The notes beneath the pieces are model-generated. The model was not told the DNA's origin. It saw only the letters and a list, made by a program, of their open reading frames with translations, and did no database searches. Source: Candidatus Heimdallarchaeota archaeon (GTDB lineage: Archaea > Asgardarchaeota > Heimdallarchaeia > Heimdallarchaeales > Kariarchaeaceae). Taken from it: DNA of 64,000 nt. The position numbers and the translations under genes were made by a program. Where the stretch lies: positions 1 to 64,000 of the forward strand of contig JASBSB010000003.1 of NCBI GenBank assembly GCA_030149205.1, given 5' to 3'. The first letter of the stretch is position 1. Every line of letters begins with the position of its first letter. Positions 27,149 to 36,437 of the stretch are shown here, in pieces.

Positions 27149-29539
27149 TCAGGGAGTTCTCTTCAGTAATCCTTTCTTGTACAAAATCGCAATCACAGCA
27201 CCTAGTGAGACAACACCAAGACCAATACCACCATACAACAAGAGATTAGAATCTATCCCTGAACCGCTAGCGGGAACTGTATTTGTGTTTTGTGAAACTT
27301 TGGAATATAATGATATATCATTTATTTTTAGAGGGTTCACTAAAAATGCACCTAAGGACTGATAGGATATTGGAACAAGCTCTACACTCAAAGTTCCATT
27401 CTTTGTATTTCCACCAACCCCAAGGTTAATCTGAAGTGATACTGCTATATTTGACAACATTGCTGTGTTAAATTCTAAAACAGTCTCATAATATGTGAAA
27501 TTATTTTCAACCACCATTGTTCCTGTGATACCACTAAACCAGCTTTGGCTACCACTTACAAGAAGATTAAGTGTTGAAGACATATTTTGGATCTTTATTT
27601 TAAGATAATACCCCGAATCTGAAGTTTTGAGATTAAATAGATAAAATATCGTAGTTTTAGTTTTGTTCAAGAATTCAGATAGCCCATTTGTTAAATCCAT
27701 TTCTTTGTAAGTTTTTAGATCAGTTGTCTGTTTTGCAAAGTAATTGTATCTTCTAAGGCTTATTGATGAGGAAGCTGCTGGATCATTCGTTTTTGTAACC
27801 GTCGGTGTTATCTGAGTAGAGTTCCACTTGGTATTTCCAGTCTCTTGAATCCGGATCAGGTTTCCTCGCAAATTAAATGAACTAGTTAAACTGGTCGAAC
27901 CAAACTCTGTAGAATTGTTTTGGACAAAGTTGGGGTTGTTTTTGTTCGCATACTGATCATAAGTCGCTGAATGAGCAATTCTACGACTTCCATCCAAGCT
28001 GTACAAGTCAAAGGTATAACTTACACTCATGTTTAAGTGATCTAAGTAAGTCACATTGAATCTGTCTTTAGTTGCAAAGTTTGTTGGTAAGAAGATGTAC
28101 TTAATCTGTTGGTATTTGGTTGAAACTGTTACAGATGACCCTTGAAACACTGTAGAAAGGCCAAAAACACTAAATCTAAATGAGCTTGACCCGTCCATCT
28201 TGTTATCATACACTCTTAAAAGATAATTGCCAGCAGGTAAAACTATTGGTTTGTCTGTTCTTGAGTTTAGCACATCGTTGGAAATGTAAGATAGAGTAAA
28301 CTGTGGGGTTTTACCAGATAAATCAATTACATCAATGTAAACTCTATCAGTACCATTAAGACCCAATACCACTTGACTGGTTGTTGAAAATCTAAACAAA
28401 TTACCAACAGGGGTTCCAAATGGTTGTACAGTAGTATCAAGATTGGGGACAATTTGCGGGATTTCCAGAAATGAACCCCAAAATGAATATTGTACATCGA
28501 ATCCTTTTGGTAAACCTAATTTAGCCTTCTCTGATGCAATGAATGGGTCTTTCTCATTAGGTGGTGTAATGACAATTGACACATATACCGGTTGATCATT
28601 TGAGGTTGTTTCTGTTCGAGGCAATGAAGCACCAAAAACATATTGGTGTCCAACAAATACTCTCATCCTGATATTTCCCATCAAATTCACAGACCTTGCA
28701 TAAACCTCTAATTCCTGATTTACAAAGGTTGTGCCTCCTAATTTGACCTCATAAAGTGAGTTAGCTTTGCTGGAATTGGAAGGCAGTAGACGGAACGTTT
28801 TGATTGTGGTCTTTGTACCAGTTAAACTTTCTAAAAACCCACCTTGTGTATCCGTTATTTTGAGATTGGTGTATACGGCAAAACTCGAAAAAATTAAACT
28901 GGAACCAGATCGAATCTGAAGAATGTGTGAACCGTTTTCAGGACCAACAAAGGTAAGAAATTCGTCAATCAGGGTAGCATATGATCGAGTTGTTGAACTA
29001 CTCACTCCAGATGGAGAAACTACTGTAAACGTAATTGAGACCGATGTACCTGAAGAAACAAGGTGAAATCCAATTCCATAAAGCATGTTTTGCGTCAGAT
29101 TAAGTTTGACATTATAAGTAGTAGATGGACTTATTGGAACGTCAATGAGCGAATCCACAGATGTGTTCACATTGTTTAAGTTGTAATAAGATGCGGAATA
29201 GGACAACTTCATTGGTTCATTTGACCGATTACTAAACTGTAGGTATTGATCTGTCAGACTTTTCCTTACATTTGGTTGTACATTTGAACTTACTAAGTTC
29301 CTTGAAGTTTGATCTGTGGAATACAAGTTGTACTGGGTCTGTGTTGACCAAATTTGACCTCCCAACTTGTCAAATATTGGATCATTCATTAGGTAAATAT
29401 CGTTACCTTTAGCAGAATTAAGATTTCCATTCACAATCTTTAATTCGGGTACCGTTAATTTCCCATCTGCCTGCGATTGAGGAAAGAGAGAGATTAACAG
29501 AATAAATACTGTTAAGAAAAGAAACAAAGATTTCTTCAT
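27149..29539 (-). CDS. large secreted surface protein with C-terminal anchor
   Basis: A 796-residue protein with an N-terminal signal peptide (hydrophobic residues about 4-20, likely cleavage after Ala24) and a C-terminal membrane segment (about 770-790) followed by KKGLLKRTP. A short Ser/Gly-rich stalk precedes the anchor. The body is Ser/Thr/Asn-rich, with repeated beta-strand segments and many N-x-S/T glycosylation sites, as in archaeal S-layer or cell-surface proteins. The stalk plus membrane helix plus basic tail also resembles archaeal CTERM sorting signals. No enzyme motif was found. ATG start. It is divergent from the MscS gene. Confidence 0.75.
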   Translation of the reverse strand: MKKSLFLFLTVFILLISLFPQSQADGKLTVPELKIVNGNLNSAKGNDIYLMNDPIFDKLGGQIWSTQTQYNLYSTDQTSRNLVSSNVQPNVRKSLTDQYLQFSNRSNEPMKLSYSASYYNLNNVNTSVDSLIDVPISPSTTYNVKLNLTQNMLYGIGFHLVSSGTSVSITFTVVSPSGVSSSTTRSYATLIDEFLTFVGPENGSHILQIRSGSSLIFSSFAVYTNLKITDTQGGFLESLTGTKTTIKTFRLLPSNSSKANSLYEVKLGGTTFVNQELEVYARSVNLMGNIRMRVFVGHQYVFGASLPRTETTSNDQPVYVSIVITPPNEKDPFIASEKAKLGLPKGFDVQYSFWGSFLEIPQIVPNLDTTVQPFGTPVGNLFRFSTTSQVVLGLNGTDRVYIDVIDLSGKTPQFTLSYISNDVLNSRTDKPIVLPAGNYLLRVYDNKMDGSSSFRFSVFGLSTVFQGSSVTVSTKYQQIKYIFLPTNFATKDRFNVTYLDHLNMSVSYTFDLYSLDGSRRIAHSATYDQYANKNNPNFVQNNSTEFGSTSLTSSFNLRGNLIRIQETGNTKWNSTQITPTVTKTNDPAASSSISLRRYNYFAKQTTDLKTYKEMDLTNGLSEFLNKTKTTIFYLFNLKTSDSGYYLKIKIQNMSSTLNLLVSGSQSWFSGITGTMVVENNFTYYETVLEFNTAMLSNIAVSLQINLGVGGNTKNGTLSVELVPISYQSLGAFLVNPLKINDISLYSKVSQNTNTVPASGSGIDSNLLLYGGIGLGVVSLGAVIAILYKKGLLKRTP

Positions 29540-29683
29540 TGAGTGTTGTATCGTATTTTCATTATAAAATCAATGTAAGATAAATTAATTTTCTGATTAT
29601 TTTATATCAATTATATTTCTAAAAATATGGTAATTTATCAATTTGTTCAACTGAAATAGAGTTAACTAAATCTTTATCTACAA

Positions 29684-30799
29684 ATGGAATCAATTTACAT
29701 TATGACGGTGTTAGATGACATATACTCTCAACTTCTCTCAGCTTATAATTATTTAAATGTTACATCAGTTGCTGGAAACACTTACTTAGATTACACTATC
29801 GCATTCGGAATATTTCTGCTTCTGATTATTCTTCAATACTTTGGATTATTATTTATAAAGAGGTTCATTCGATTAACATTTAAGAAAAACCAGTACTTAG
29901 AGAATTTTGATTTAAATATTTTGGACTCATATGGTCTAAGTCAGATTCTTTATGTCTCACTCTATGTTGCCCTACAAAACCTTACATTGAGTTTACTTAT
30001 CTCTCAGGGTCTTTTAATAGGATTGATATTAATATTAATTTATTTTGGTATAAAAGTAAGTTTTGGATTAATTGATTTTTATGCTTCAAGAGAGAGACAA
30101 AAGGTAGATATTGAATCAAGAAATCTTGTTGAGCTCTTTACATTAATTTCAAAAATGACAATTGTCACTTTAATCATTCTATGGGGATTGTCATTAGTAG
30201 GAGTAAACATTACAGTCCTAATTACAAGTTTAGGAATATTCAGTGTTGCTATTGCCTTTGGTGCACAAAATATTATAGCAGACACAATATCTGCACTCCT
30301 TATTCTAATTGACAAACCATTTCAAATTGGTGATTTTGTCTCAATTGGGAATGATTCCGGGACAGTAACAAAAATAGGAACGAGATCAACTAGATTACAA
30401 ACGACCACTGGAAACATGTTAATTATCCCAAATAGAGATGTTTATTCATCCAGGATCAATAATTTTAGACGAATGGACAAGAGGAGAATAATTTACACAG
30501 TAGGGTTATCTTATGATTCTGATGTTAAGAAACTTAAAATGGCTTTACCATTGGTTAAAGAAATAGTTGACAGCCATGAATCAGTTCAGTTTATCAGAGC
30601 CTATTATGTTAATTTTGGTTCGTATACTTTTGATTTACAGTTAACTTATGATATTCTTACTGGTGATTATGAAACCTACTTAAGAGTTCAACAAGAGATA
30701 TTTTTAGATATTCTTGAAAGATTCACAGAGGAAGATATAAACATGCCATATCCCATTCAAGAAGTAAGAATGGCACAATTGAGATCTGAATCTGTGTAA
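29684..30799 (+). CDS. MscS-family mechanosensitive channel
   Basis: A 371-residue membrane protein. Four or five membrane segments precede the pore helix and beta domain, which fit MscS: VLITSLGIFSVAIAFGAQNIIADTIS-type pore region near 180-205, DKPFQIGDFVSIG near 212, GTVTKIGTRSTRLQTTTGN near 230 and IPNRDVYSSRINNF near 253. MscS channels open when the membrane is stretched and release solutes during osmotic downshock. ATG start at 29684, with a second ATG six codons in. It faces the surface-protein gene across 144 bases of AT-rich DNA. Confidence 0.9.
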   Translation: MESIYIMTVLDDIYSQLLSAYNYLNVTSVAGNTYLDYTIAFGIFLLLIILQYFGLLFIKRFIRLTFKKNQYLENFDLNILDSYGLSQILYVSLYVALQNLTLSLLISQGLLIGLILILIYFGIKVSFGLIDFYASRERQKVDIESRNLVELFTLISKMTIVTLIILWGLSLVGVNITVLITSLGIFSVAIAFGAQNIIADTISALLILIDKPFQIGDFVSIGNDSGTVTKIGTRSTRLQTTTGNMLIIPNRDVYSSRINNFRRMDKRRIIYTVGLSYDSDVKKLKMALPLVKEIVDSHESVQFIRAYYVNFGSYTFDLQLTYDILTGDYETYLRVQQEIFLDILERFTEEDINMPYPIQEVRMAQLRSESV

Positions 30800-30835
30800 T
30801 TTTGTCTTTCAACTTGAACAATTTATGAAATCTTC

Positions 30836-32083
30836 TTAATTAAGGAATAATCTACCCTTCTTAACGACAATCATTCCACTTTTAACAACAGCATGATAAT
30901 TACTCATATCTGATAAAACTGAGATGTTATTTAATGGATTTTTCTCTAGGATAACTAGGTCAGCGAGGTTCCCTTCCTTAATTGAACCAATTAATTTGTT
31001 ACCAATTAATTCTGAGGCAATCGATGTTGCTGATTGCAGAGCGCGAATCTCATTCATTCCTAAATCTTTGACATAAGAAATAATTTCTAGATGAGAGGTT
31101 CCATGCGGGTTCCCTGGAACCCCAGCATCAGTTCCACAGGCAATTTTAACGTTTTTCTGAACGGCTACTTTGTGATGTTCTATCATTGCGTTGTCAACTA
31201 AATTCGTCTTTTGCTGAATTTCTGGGGGTAATTGCTTCATTAATTCGGGTTTATCATTGAACTTTGAGGTTTGAGTTGGAACCAAAAAAATACCCTTTGT
31301 TTTCATCTCTTCTAAACTATCCTCACTCACAATACTCCCGTGTTCCACGCTGTCTACACCAGCATCAACAGCATGCTGAATTCCATTTGTGCTATGAGCA
31401 TGAGATGCAACTTTCATTCCTAACCTGTGTGCTTCTGTAACCATTTCTTCCAATTCCTCAGATTTCCAGAGTGTTCTTTCAAGTTGGGATTCTTGGCCGT
31501 GAAGAACACCTCCAGAGGTCATTGTTTTAATGAAGTCAGAGCCCTTGGTTTTTCTGTCTCTGACAGCTTCAATCACCCCATTTTTTCCTGCAAGGACTCG
31601 ACCTTCCTCTACAAACTTAGCTAGGTATCGTGGTCCAAAAAATTCTTGATTCCCCCATTGAGAAATAGGCTTTTGAGCAACATACAGATTTGGACCAACC
31701 AAAGTTCCATTATTTATTGAGTGCTTTAAAGGGGAACCCCAGTCAGCTCCTCCACAATCTCGTAATGTGGTGAATCCAGTTCTCAAATGGCGAAGAGAGT
31801 TATTATAGGCAACATAATATTCTGCCCCTTGTTTTTTCCGCATTAATTCTTTTGCCCAATCCACCTCAGATGAACTTTCAAGGTGAACATGACAATCAAT
31901 AAATCCAGGAAAAATGAATTTCTCAGATAAATCGATTTCTTTGTTTGTATCATTAAGATCTGTTGAATCACTATTTGAAATGTTTGTTATTTTTGTTCCC
32001 TCTATTGTTATATCCTTTCCTGGGACCATTTTACCTTGAATAGAATCAAAGAATGTTGCATTTTTTAGAACTAGATTTTCCAT
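30836..32083 (-). CDS. metal-dependent amidohydrolase (imidazolonepropionase-like)
   Basis: A 415-residue amidohydrolase. Metal ligands appear in order: DCHVHLE near residue 63, the bridging Lys region DFIKTMTSGGV near 182, SHAHSTNGIQHAVDAG near 223 with SVEHGS near 241, and GTDAGVPGNPHGTSHLE near 317. The N- and C-terminal beta segments form the usual small domain, with ADLVILEKNPL near the end. The order fits the imidazolonepropionase/Xaa-Pro dipeptidase-like group; the substrate is unknown. ATG start. The last gene on this strand before the MscS gene converges. Confidence 0.85.
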   Translation of the reverse strand: MENLVLKNATFFDSIQGKMVPGKDITIEGTKITNISNSDSTDLNDTNKEIDLSEKFIFPGFIDCHVHLESSSEVDWAKELMRKKQGAEYYVAYNNSLRHLRTGFTTLRDCGGADWGSPLKHSINNGTLVGPNLYVAQKPISQWGNQEFFGPRYLAKFVEEGRVLAGKNGVIEAVRDRKTKGSDFIKTMTSGGVLHGQESQLERTLWKSEELEEMVTEAHRLGMKVASHAHSTNGIQHAVDAGVDSVEHGSIVSEDSLEEMKTKGIFLVPTQTSKFNDKPELMKQLPPEIQQKTNLVDNAMIEHHKVAVQKNVKIACGTDAGVPGNPHGTSHLEIISYVKDLGMNEIRALQSATSIASELIGNKLIGSIKEGNLADLVILEKNPLNNISVLSDMSNYHAVVKSGMIVVKKGRLFLN

Positions 32084-32146
32084 ATGAATTAGTTAATTTA
32101 GAGTTTAAAGATTTGTTGGGTAAGAAAATTTCAGGTGTCATTAATT

Positions 32147-32329
32147 TTATTTTTTTCTGTTGTCTGTTTTTTTAAAGGAAGATTCTTCAATAATAAAATT
32201 TTCAACAGCTTCTCTGACAAAGGCTGCTTTACTTTTGTATTGTTTGGTCTTAATCAATTGATTAATTTTTTCAGTCATTGCAAATGGGATTCTAAAAGTA
32301 ACAGGAGCAAGTTTATTATCCTTATTCAC
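32147..32329 (-). CDS. CopG/Arc-like ribbon-helix-helix regulator
   Basis: A 60-residue DNA-binding protein. The beta ribbon is PVTFRIPFAM (residues 8-17), and the two helices are TEKINQLIKTKQY and SKAAFVREAVENFIIEE with the typical S-x-x-x-F/V-R-E-A pattern. The C-terminus is Lys-rich. GTG start at 32329, with CTTTTATTA about 24 bases upstream suggesting a leaderless message. It lies between the amidohydrolase and response-regulator genes on the same strand. No toxin gene is adjacent, so a plain repressor is more likely than an antitoxin. Confidence 0.75.
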   Translation of the reverse strand: MNKDNKLAPVTFRIPFAMTEKINQLIKTKQYKSKAAFVREAVENFIIEESSFKKTDNRKK

Positions 32330-32377
32330 GTACTTTGGAATCTCTCTGACTAATAAAAGGATATGGAAATATGAGTG

Positions 32378-33799
32378 TTAATACGACAAGAAGACTTTTG
32401 ACTCATTTACAAATAATGACAGCATCTCATGTATCTCAGTAGTCATATTTAACACCCCATTTGTCAACGGATTTGCATCATTTTCTGAGAGAAGAAAGTT
32501 TATTTGAGCTGCAGTTGCCCTCAGTAACCCTTTCATCTGGGTAGCCTTGACTAGGGCATTCACTTCCAACGGGTAAATGGCTACAGATAACATAAATTCG
32601 TCATTGCCTGATCTAGTTCTTGAATTTTCAAGAGTGAATATTATATTAATAGATGCAAATTCATTATCTGCATGAATAAATGGGTCAAATTCGTTCACTC
32701 CAGTTGTATCCATTAAGTTCGGAATGATTTTAAGTTTCTCCAGCAATAAGTCATTCGAGGTAGGAGGTGCAGAAAAAACGAGCTTGGGTCCAATAATTTC
32801 ATCAAAGTAAGAGAGGATTACAAATACTTTCAAATCTTCATTCCCACCCATAAATATTTTAGGAGTTCTAGGGTCAAAATTTATCACTACTCGGTAAAGG
32901 TCTAACTTCTTGTGGTTTGTAGAATACATCTTTGCACTAGGCCAACTCACTTCGGAATTTTTCAAATAATTTGGCCCTGTTAGTGAAGGCCGTGTAGTAC
33001 TTGTCTTACTTAATAGCGAGGTAAGTTCTAATTGTTCCCAACTCGGAAAAACAAAATCTACTTGTTGAGAAACATCCCCAAAATTTCGAACAAAAGATTG
33101 AAAACTCTCTTTTAGTAATGATTTAAGAAGGTCAATTGGAATTTTTCTCTTAATTGAGTTTAGCGTGCGTACAAAGAGGGAATCCAGTTGTCTAAATACA
33201 ATTTTCTGCTTTTGCAGAGAATTTATTCCCTCATGAACTTTTATTTGTAAAACTTGATCACTTACTAAAAATCTATCAGGGTACTTTTTCTGTAAGTTGT
33301 TAAATTGACGAGTGACAATTTTTTCAATTTCTATTCTGTAGCTTGTTGCAGCATAGCTTATGACAATTTGATAAAAAACCGAATAAAGGAAAGGAACAAT
33401 TAATAACTTTGATTCACTGTACTTCAATTGTGAAGCTAAAAATCTTGATAAAACAAACCCCAGATCATTTCTGGTAAAGGGTTTATACAAGACATCCTTT
33501 GCCCCATTTCTGAGAAGATAATCCACCTCTATTTTGTTTTGTAGATCTGATAAAACCACCACATAAACATCATTGTTTATAGATAACAGACCCTTGAGAA
33601 CATCTAGTGATTTCATATCTGGTAAAGTGGTATCTAGAAAAATTATTTTTGGATGTAGATTTCCGGATGCTCTGAATGAATCCTTTCCCTCAGCATTCGT
33701 ACCGATGACATTAAAACCGAGGAAACTCAATTCGTCCAGTAACAATTGACGAATATAGATCGAATCATCAATTATTAAGACTGTCTTCAGAATATCCAT
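32378..33799 (-). CDS. response-regulator receiver fused to a longin-like C-terminal domain
   Basis: A 473-residue protein. Residues 5-125 are a receiver domain: acidic pair Asp11-Asp12, phosphoacceptor Asp56 in IIFLDTTLPD, Ser in VVLSD near 86, and Lys in LYKPFTRND near 108. A helical middle section of about 200 residues follows. Residues about 325-470 read as a longin/roadblock-like fold: VFVILSYFDEIIGPKLVFSAP, then ASINIIFTLEN and FMLSVAIYP, closing with a long helix. Such GPK-type longin domains are common in Asgard archaea. No histidine kinase is nearby. A GTG at 33808 would add three residues; ATG at 33799 leaves a normal receiver N-terminus. Confidence 0.72.
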   Translation of the reverse strand: MDILKTVLIIDDSIYIRQLLLDELSFLGFNVIGTNAEGKDSFRASGNLHPKIIFLDTTLPDMKSLDVLKGLLSINNDVYVVVLSDLQNKIEVDYLLRNGAKDVLYKPFTRNDLGFVLSRFLASQLKYSESKLLIVPFLYSVFYQIVISYAATSYRIEIEKIVTRQFNNLQKKYPDRFLVSDQVLQIKVHEGINSLQKQKIVFRQLDSLFVRTLNSIKRKIPIDLLKSLLKESFQSFVRNFGDVSQQVDFVFPSWEQLELTSLLSKTSTTRPSLTGPNYLKNSEVSWPSAKMYSTNHKKLDLYRVVINFDPRTPKIFMGGNEDLKVFVILSYFDEIIGPKLVFSAPPTSNDLLLEKLKIIPNLMDTTGVNEFDPFIHADNEFASINIIFTLENSRTRSGNDEFMLSVAIYPLEVNALVKATQMKGLLRATAAQINFLLSENDANPLTNGVLNMTTEIHEMLSLFVNESKVFLSY

Positions 33800-33875
33800 T
33801 AATTCCACATTTAGGTTAAACTCATAAGTATTTCAATTCTTATAATATTTTAGGTTATTTTTCCCCAAATATTAA

Positions 33876-35138
33876 TCAAGCTTGATTATTATACGTCCCT
33901 TCGTCAGCCAACAATTCACTAATTCTTAGTAACTGGTTGTATTTTGAGACTCTTTCAGTTCGAGCAGGTGCGCCTGTTTTTATCCTTTCTGCACCCCACC
34001 CTACAGCAAGATCTGCGATAAAGGTATCCTCAGTTTCTCCTGATCGGTGGGATATTACAACACCCCAGTCCTTTGACTTTGTGAGATCAAAGGCTTCTCT
34101 TGCCTCAGTGAGAGTTCCAATTTGATTGACCTTTAATAACAAATAGTTCATTGCATTTTTATCAATTGCTGTTTTAATTCTATCTACGTTTGTCACAGTA
34201 AGATCATCGGCGACGACTGCAATATTTTTAGGTAGCTTTGAGATGAGTTGAGAGAAGGAGGAGAAGTCATTTTCATCAAACGGGTCTTCAAGAGATATTA
34301 ATGCTGGATAGGTTTTTGTCAGGTCAACAAAATAGTCTACAAGTTCTCCTGAATCAAAATGCTTTTCGTCAAGGTGATATTTTCCATCTTTGTAAAATTC
34401 TGATGCTGCAGCATCTAGCCCAAAATAAAATTCTTTCTTTAGACTGTAACCTGCTTCATTCACAGCATGGGTCAATGCGTCTAAAGCGTCTGAAGCTAAA
34501 TCTATTGGTGGTGCAAATCCCCCTTCATCACCTACATTAGTCGCAGTTCCCCCATATTTTTTCTTCAGGTAGACTTTCAATGTGTGGTAGACCTCAGAGG
34601 CAGCACGAATGGCTTCAGGGAAAGTGTCGAACCCTAAGGGTAAAATCATGAATTCTTGTATTGCAAGCTTTCCCCCTGCATGTTTACCACCGTTAATTAC
34701 GTTTAACATAGGTGTTGGAATTCTTTTACCAGAACCAAGATATTGAAATAAAGGAATATTTTTTTGATTTGCTACAGCCTTAGCGCTAGCAATACTGACT
34801 CCTAAAATTGCATTTGCCCCTAAATTAGCTTTGTTTGGGGTTCCATCAAGTTCTATCATTAACTTGTCTAATCCCTCTTGGTGAGATGCATCGAATCCTA
34901 TTACTTTGGGGCCAATAATTTCTTTAATATTTTTAACTGCATTTAATACCCCTTTACCGAGATATCTTTTACCTCCATCTCTTAGTTCAACAGCCTCATA
35001 TTTTCCTGTTGATGCACCTGAAGGGACAGTAAATCTTCCGGTTGAATGAGAGGTGGAAACTTCACATTCTACAGTTGGATTTCCTCGAGAATCTAAAACC
35101 TCTCTTGCATGAACTTTCTTGATTTCAAATTCATTCAT
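33876..35138 (-). CDS. eno: enolase
   Basis: A 420-residue glycolytic enzyme interconverting 2-phosphoglycerate and phosphoenolpyruvate. Landmarks are AREVLDSRGNPTVE near residue 11, the loop PSGASTGKYEAVELRDG near 38, NGGKHAGGKLAIQEFMI near 152, metal ligand Asp in GDEGGFAPP near 206, SLEDPFDENDF near 283 and catalytic Lys in LLLKVNQIGT near 335, then SHRSGETEDTFIADLAVG near 366. All expected residues are present and the length is normal. ATG start. It lies between the receiver-longin gene and the methyl-accepting protein gene, all on one strand. Confidence 0.97.
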   Translation of the reverse strand: MNEFEIKKVHAREVLDSRGNPTVECEVSTSHSTGRFTVPSGASTGKYEAVELRDGGKRYLGKGVLNAVKNIKEIIGPKVIGFDASHQEGLDKLMIELDGTPNKANLGANAILGVSIASAKAVANQKNIPLFQYLGSGKRIPTPMLNVINGGKHAGGKLAIQEFMILPLGFDTFPEAIRAASEVYHTLKVYLKKKYGGTATNVGDEGGFAPPIDLASDALDALTHAVNEAGYSLKKEFYFGLDAAASEFYKDGKYHLDEKHFDSGELVDYFVDLTKTYPALISLEDPFDENDFSSFSQLISKLPKNIAVVADDLTVTNVDRIKTAIDKNAMNYLLLKVNQIGTLTEAREAFDLTKSKDWGVVISHRSGETEDTFIADLAVGWGAERIKTGAPARTERVSKYNQLLRISELLADEGTYNNQA

Positions 35139-35212
35139 GGTTGTTAAATAAATCAGTTTTATTAATGCTATGGGATATTTCTCAAGATCAATATTTCATT
35201 TTTATGTGAAAA

Positions 35213-36343
35213 TTAGACAACCCAATCTTTAATTTGGTTTTGAGAAAGGTTAGCTAATTCAGATAGCTTTTGTGCATGATCTGTAATTTCTTGTAAGGAT
35301 GCCGCTTGTTCTTCTGCAGCGGCTGCTGCTTCTTGAGATGAGGCAGCTGTATTCTCTGCGACCCCAGCAATACTGTTGACTGCATTTACTATGTTTTGTA
35401 CTGCACCCCTGATGTTTGAATTAATATTATTGGTTATCTCAGATATAGAAACAGCTGCACCTTTAGATTCTTTTGAAAGTTTTCTAACCTGTTCAGCGAC
35501 AACTTGAAATCCTTGTCCAGCAGCACCTGCACGAGCAGCCTCAATTGCTGCATTTAAAGCAATTAAATTCGTTTGCTCGGCTATGTCTAGGGTTATGTTT
35601 GAGGTTGTAGAAATCTGTCTGATAGAGTCCTCTACAATGAAAACCATCTCAGATAAGATCTTTGAAATTTCATCGATCTGACGAACTTGTTCAGCAGCAC
35701 CTTCTGCTATTGTCTGGATTGTTCCAGTTACCTCCTCTGTGGTTGCTGCAACCTCTTCACTTCCTGATGCAAGTTCTTCTGCTGAATCAGCAACCTGCAT
35801 TGCAGATGATTTTATTGCCGCAATTACCGTTCTTACAGTATTTGCAAGCATTCTGTTAGCTTCAACCAACCTTCTCGCTTCCCCGCTACCCCTCGTCCTT
35901 CCTAATATTTCTACGGAAAGGTTCCTCTCAGCGAACTGTGTAGACTGTTCCGCAACTGCTTTTAAAGGTTTCACGACTCTTTGTTCTAATGTTATCGCTA
36001 AATAAAATGATACAATGAATATTACAGCGGTTATTAAAAATGCCAAATTAGTATTATTGATGGTATAATTTGTGGGTATTGATGTCGTCTGAGCACCCAA
36101 GGTTGTTAGCAGGTAGAAGAAAACTCCGAAGGCAATATATCCCCCAATCATTGCTACAGTGAATGCACGTCTTGAAATGTTAGATGTAAACCTCAAGCGA
36201 TCTATAAAGGGATTTATTAAAGGGAGCTTGAAATTGAAAACTGGTAAGATAATTAAAAACAAGACTAATAACACAGCTTCATAAATTATAATTTGGATCA
36301 GAAGATTCGTTACCGAAGTTACATCGAAGTAAATATAACCCAT
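35213..36343 (-). CDS. methyl-accepting chemotaxis-type transducer, short form
   Basis: A 376-residue membrane receptor. Three membrane segments lie at about residues 13-34, 58-80 and 100-118, with very little external sequence. A HAMP-like linker follows (about 120-170), then a coiled-coil signalling domain with the canonical tip [20 protein letters not shown] near residue 262 and [16 protein letters not shown]. The second helix ends in an Ala/Glu-rich region. The tip should bind CheA/CheW, but no che genes are in this window. With so little external sequence, the signal probably comes from the membrane or a partner protein. ATG start; 75 bases before the enolase gene. Confidence 0.85.
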   Translation of the reverse strand: MGYIYFDVTSVTNLLIQIIIYEAVLLVLFLIILPVFNFKLPLINPFIDRLRFTSNISRRAFTVAMIGGYIAFGVFFYLLTTLGAQTTSIPTNYTINNTNLAFLITAVIFIVSFYLAITLEQRVVKPLKAVAEQSTQFAERNLSVEILGRTRGSGEARRLVEANRMLANTVRTVIAAIKSSAMQVADSAEELASGSEEVAATTEEVTGTIQTIAEGAAEQVRQIDEISKILSEMVFIVEDSIRQISTTSNITLDIAEQTNLIALNAAIEAARAGAAGQGFQVVAEQVRKLSKESKGAAVSISEITNNINSNIRGAVQNIVNAVNSIAGVAENTAASSQEAAAAAEEQAASLQEITDHAQKLSELANLSQNQIKDWVV

Positions 36344-36437
36344 ACTTCTACTCTATTTCTTGACTTTTTATCCCTTCCCAACAAAAATTATATTTGTTCT
36401 ATATTCATGAAAAAAATCTAAGCAATGAATTGAGAAG

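Noticed and set aside
32147..32329. RHH protein as an antitoxin
   Set aside because: No RelE, VapC or other toxin-like frame is adjacent; flanking genes are an amidohydrolase and a receiver protein.
32135..32353. Plus-strand frame of 72 codons over the RHH gene
   Set aside because: The opposite strand encodes a clear ribbon-helix-helix protein; this frame is its shadow.
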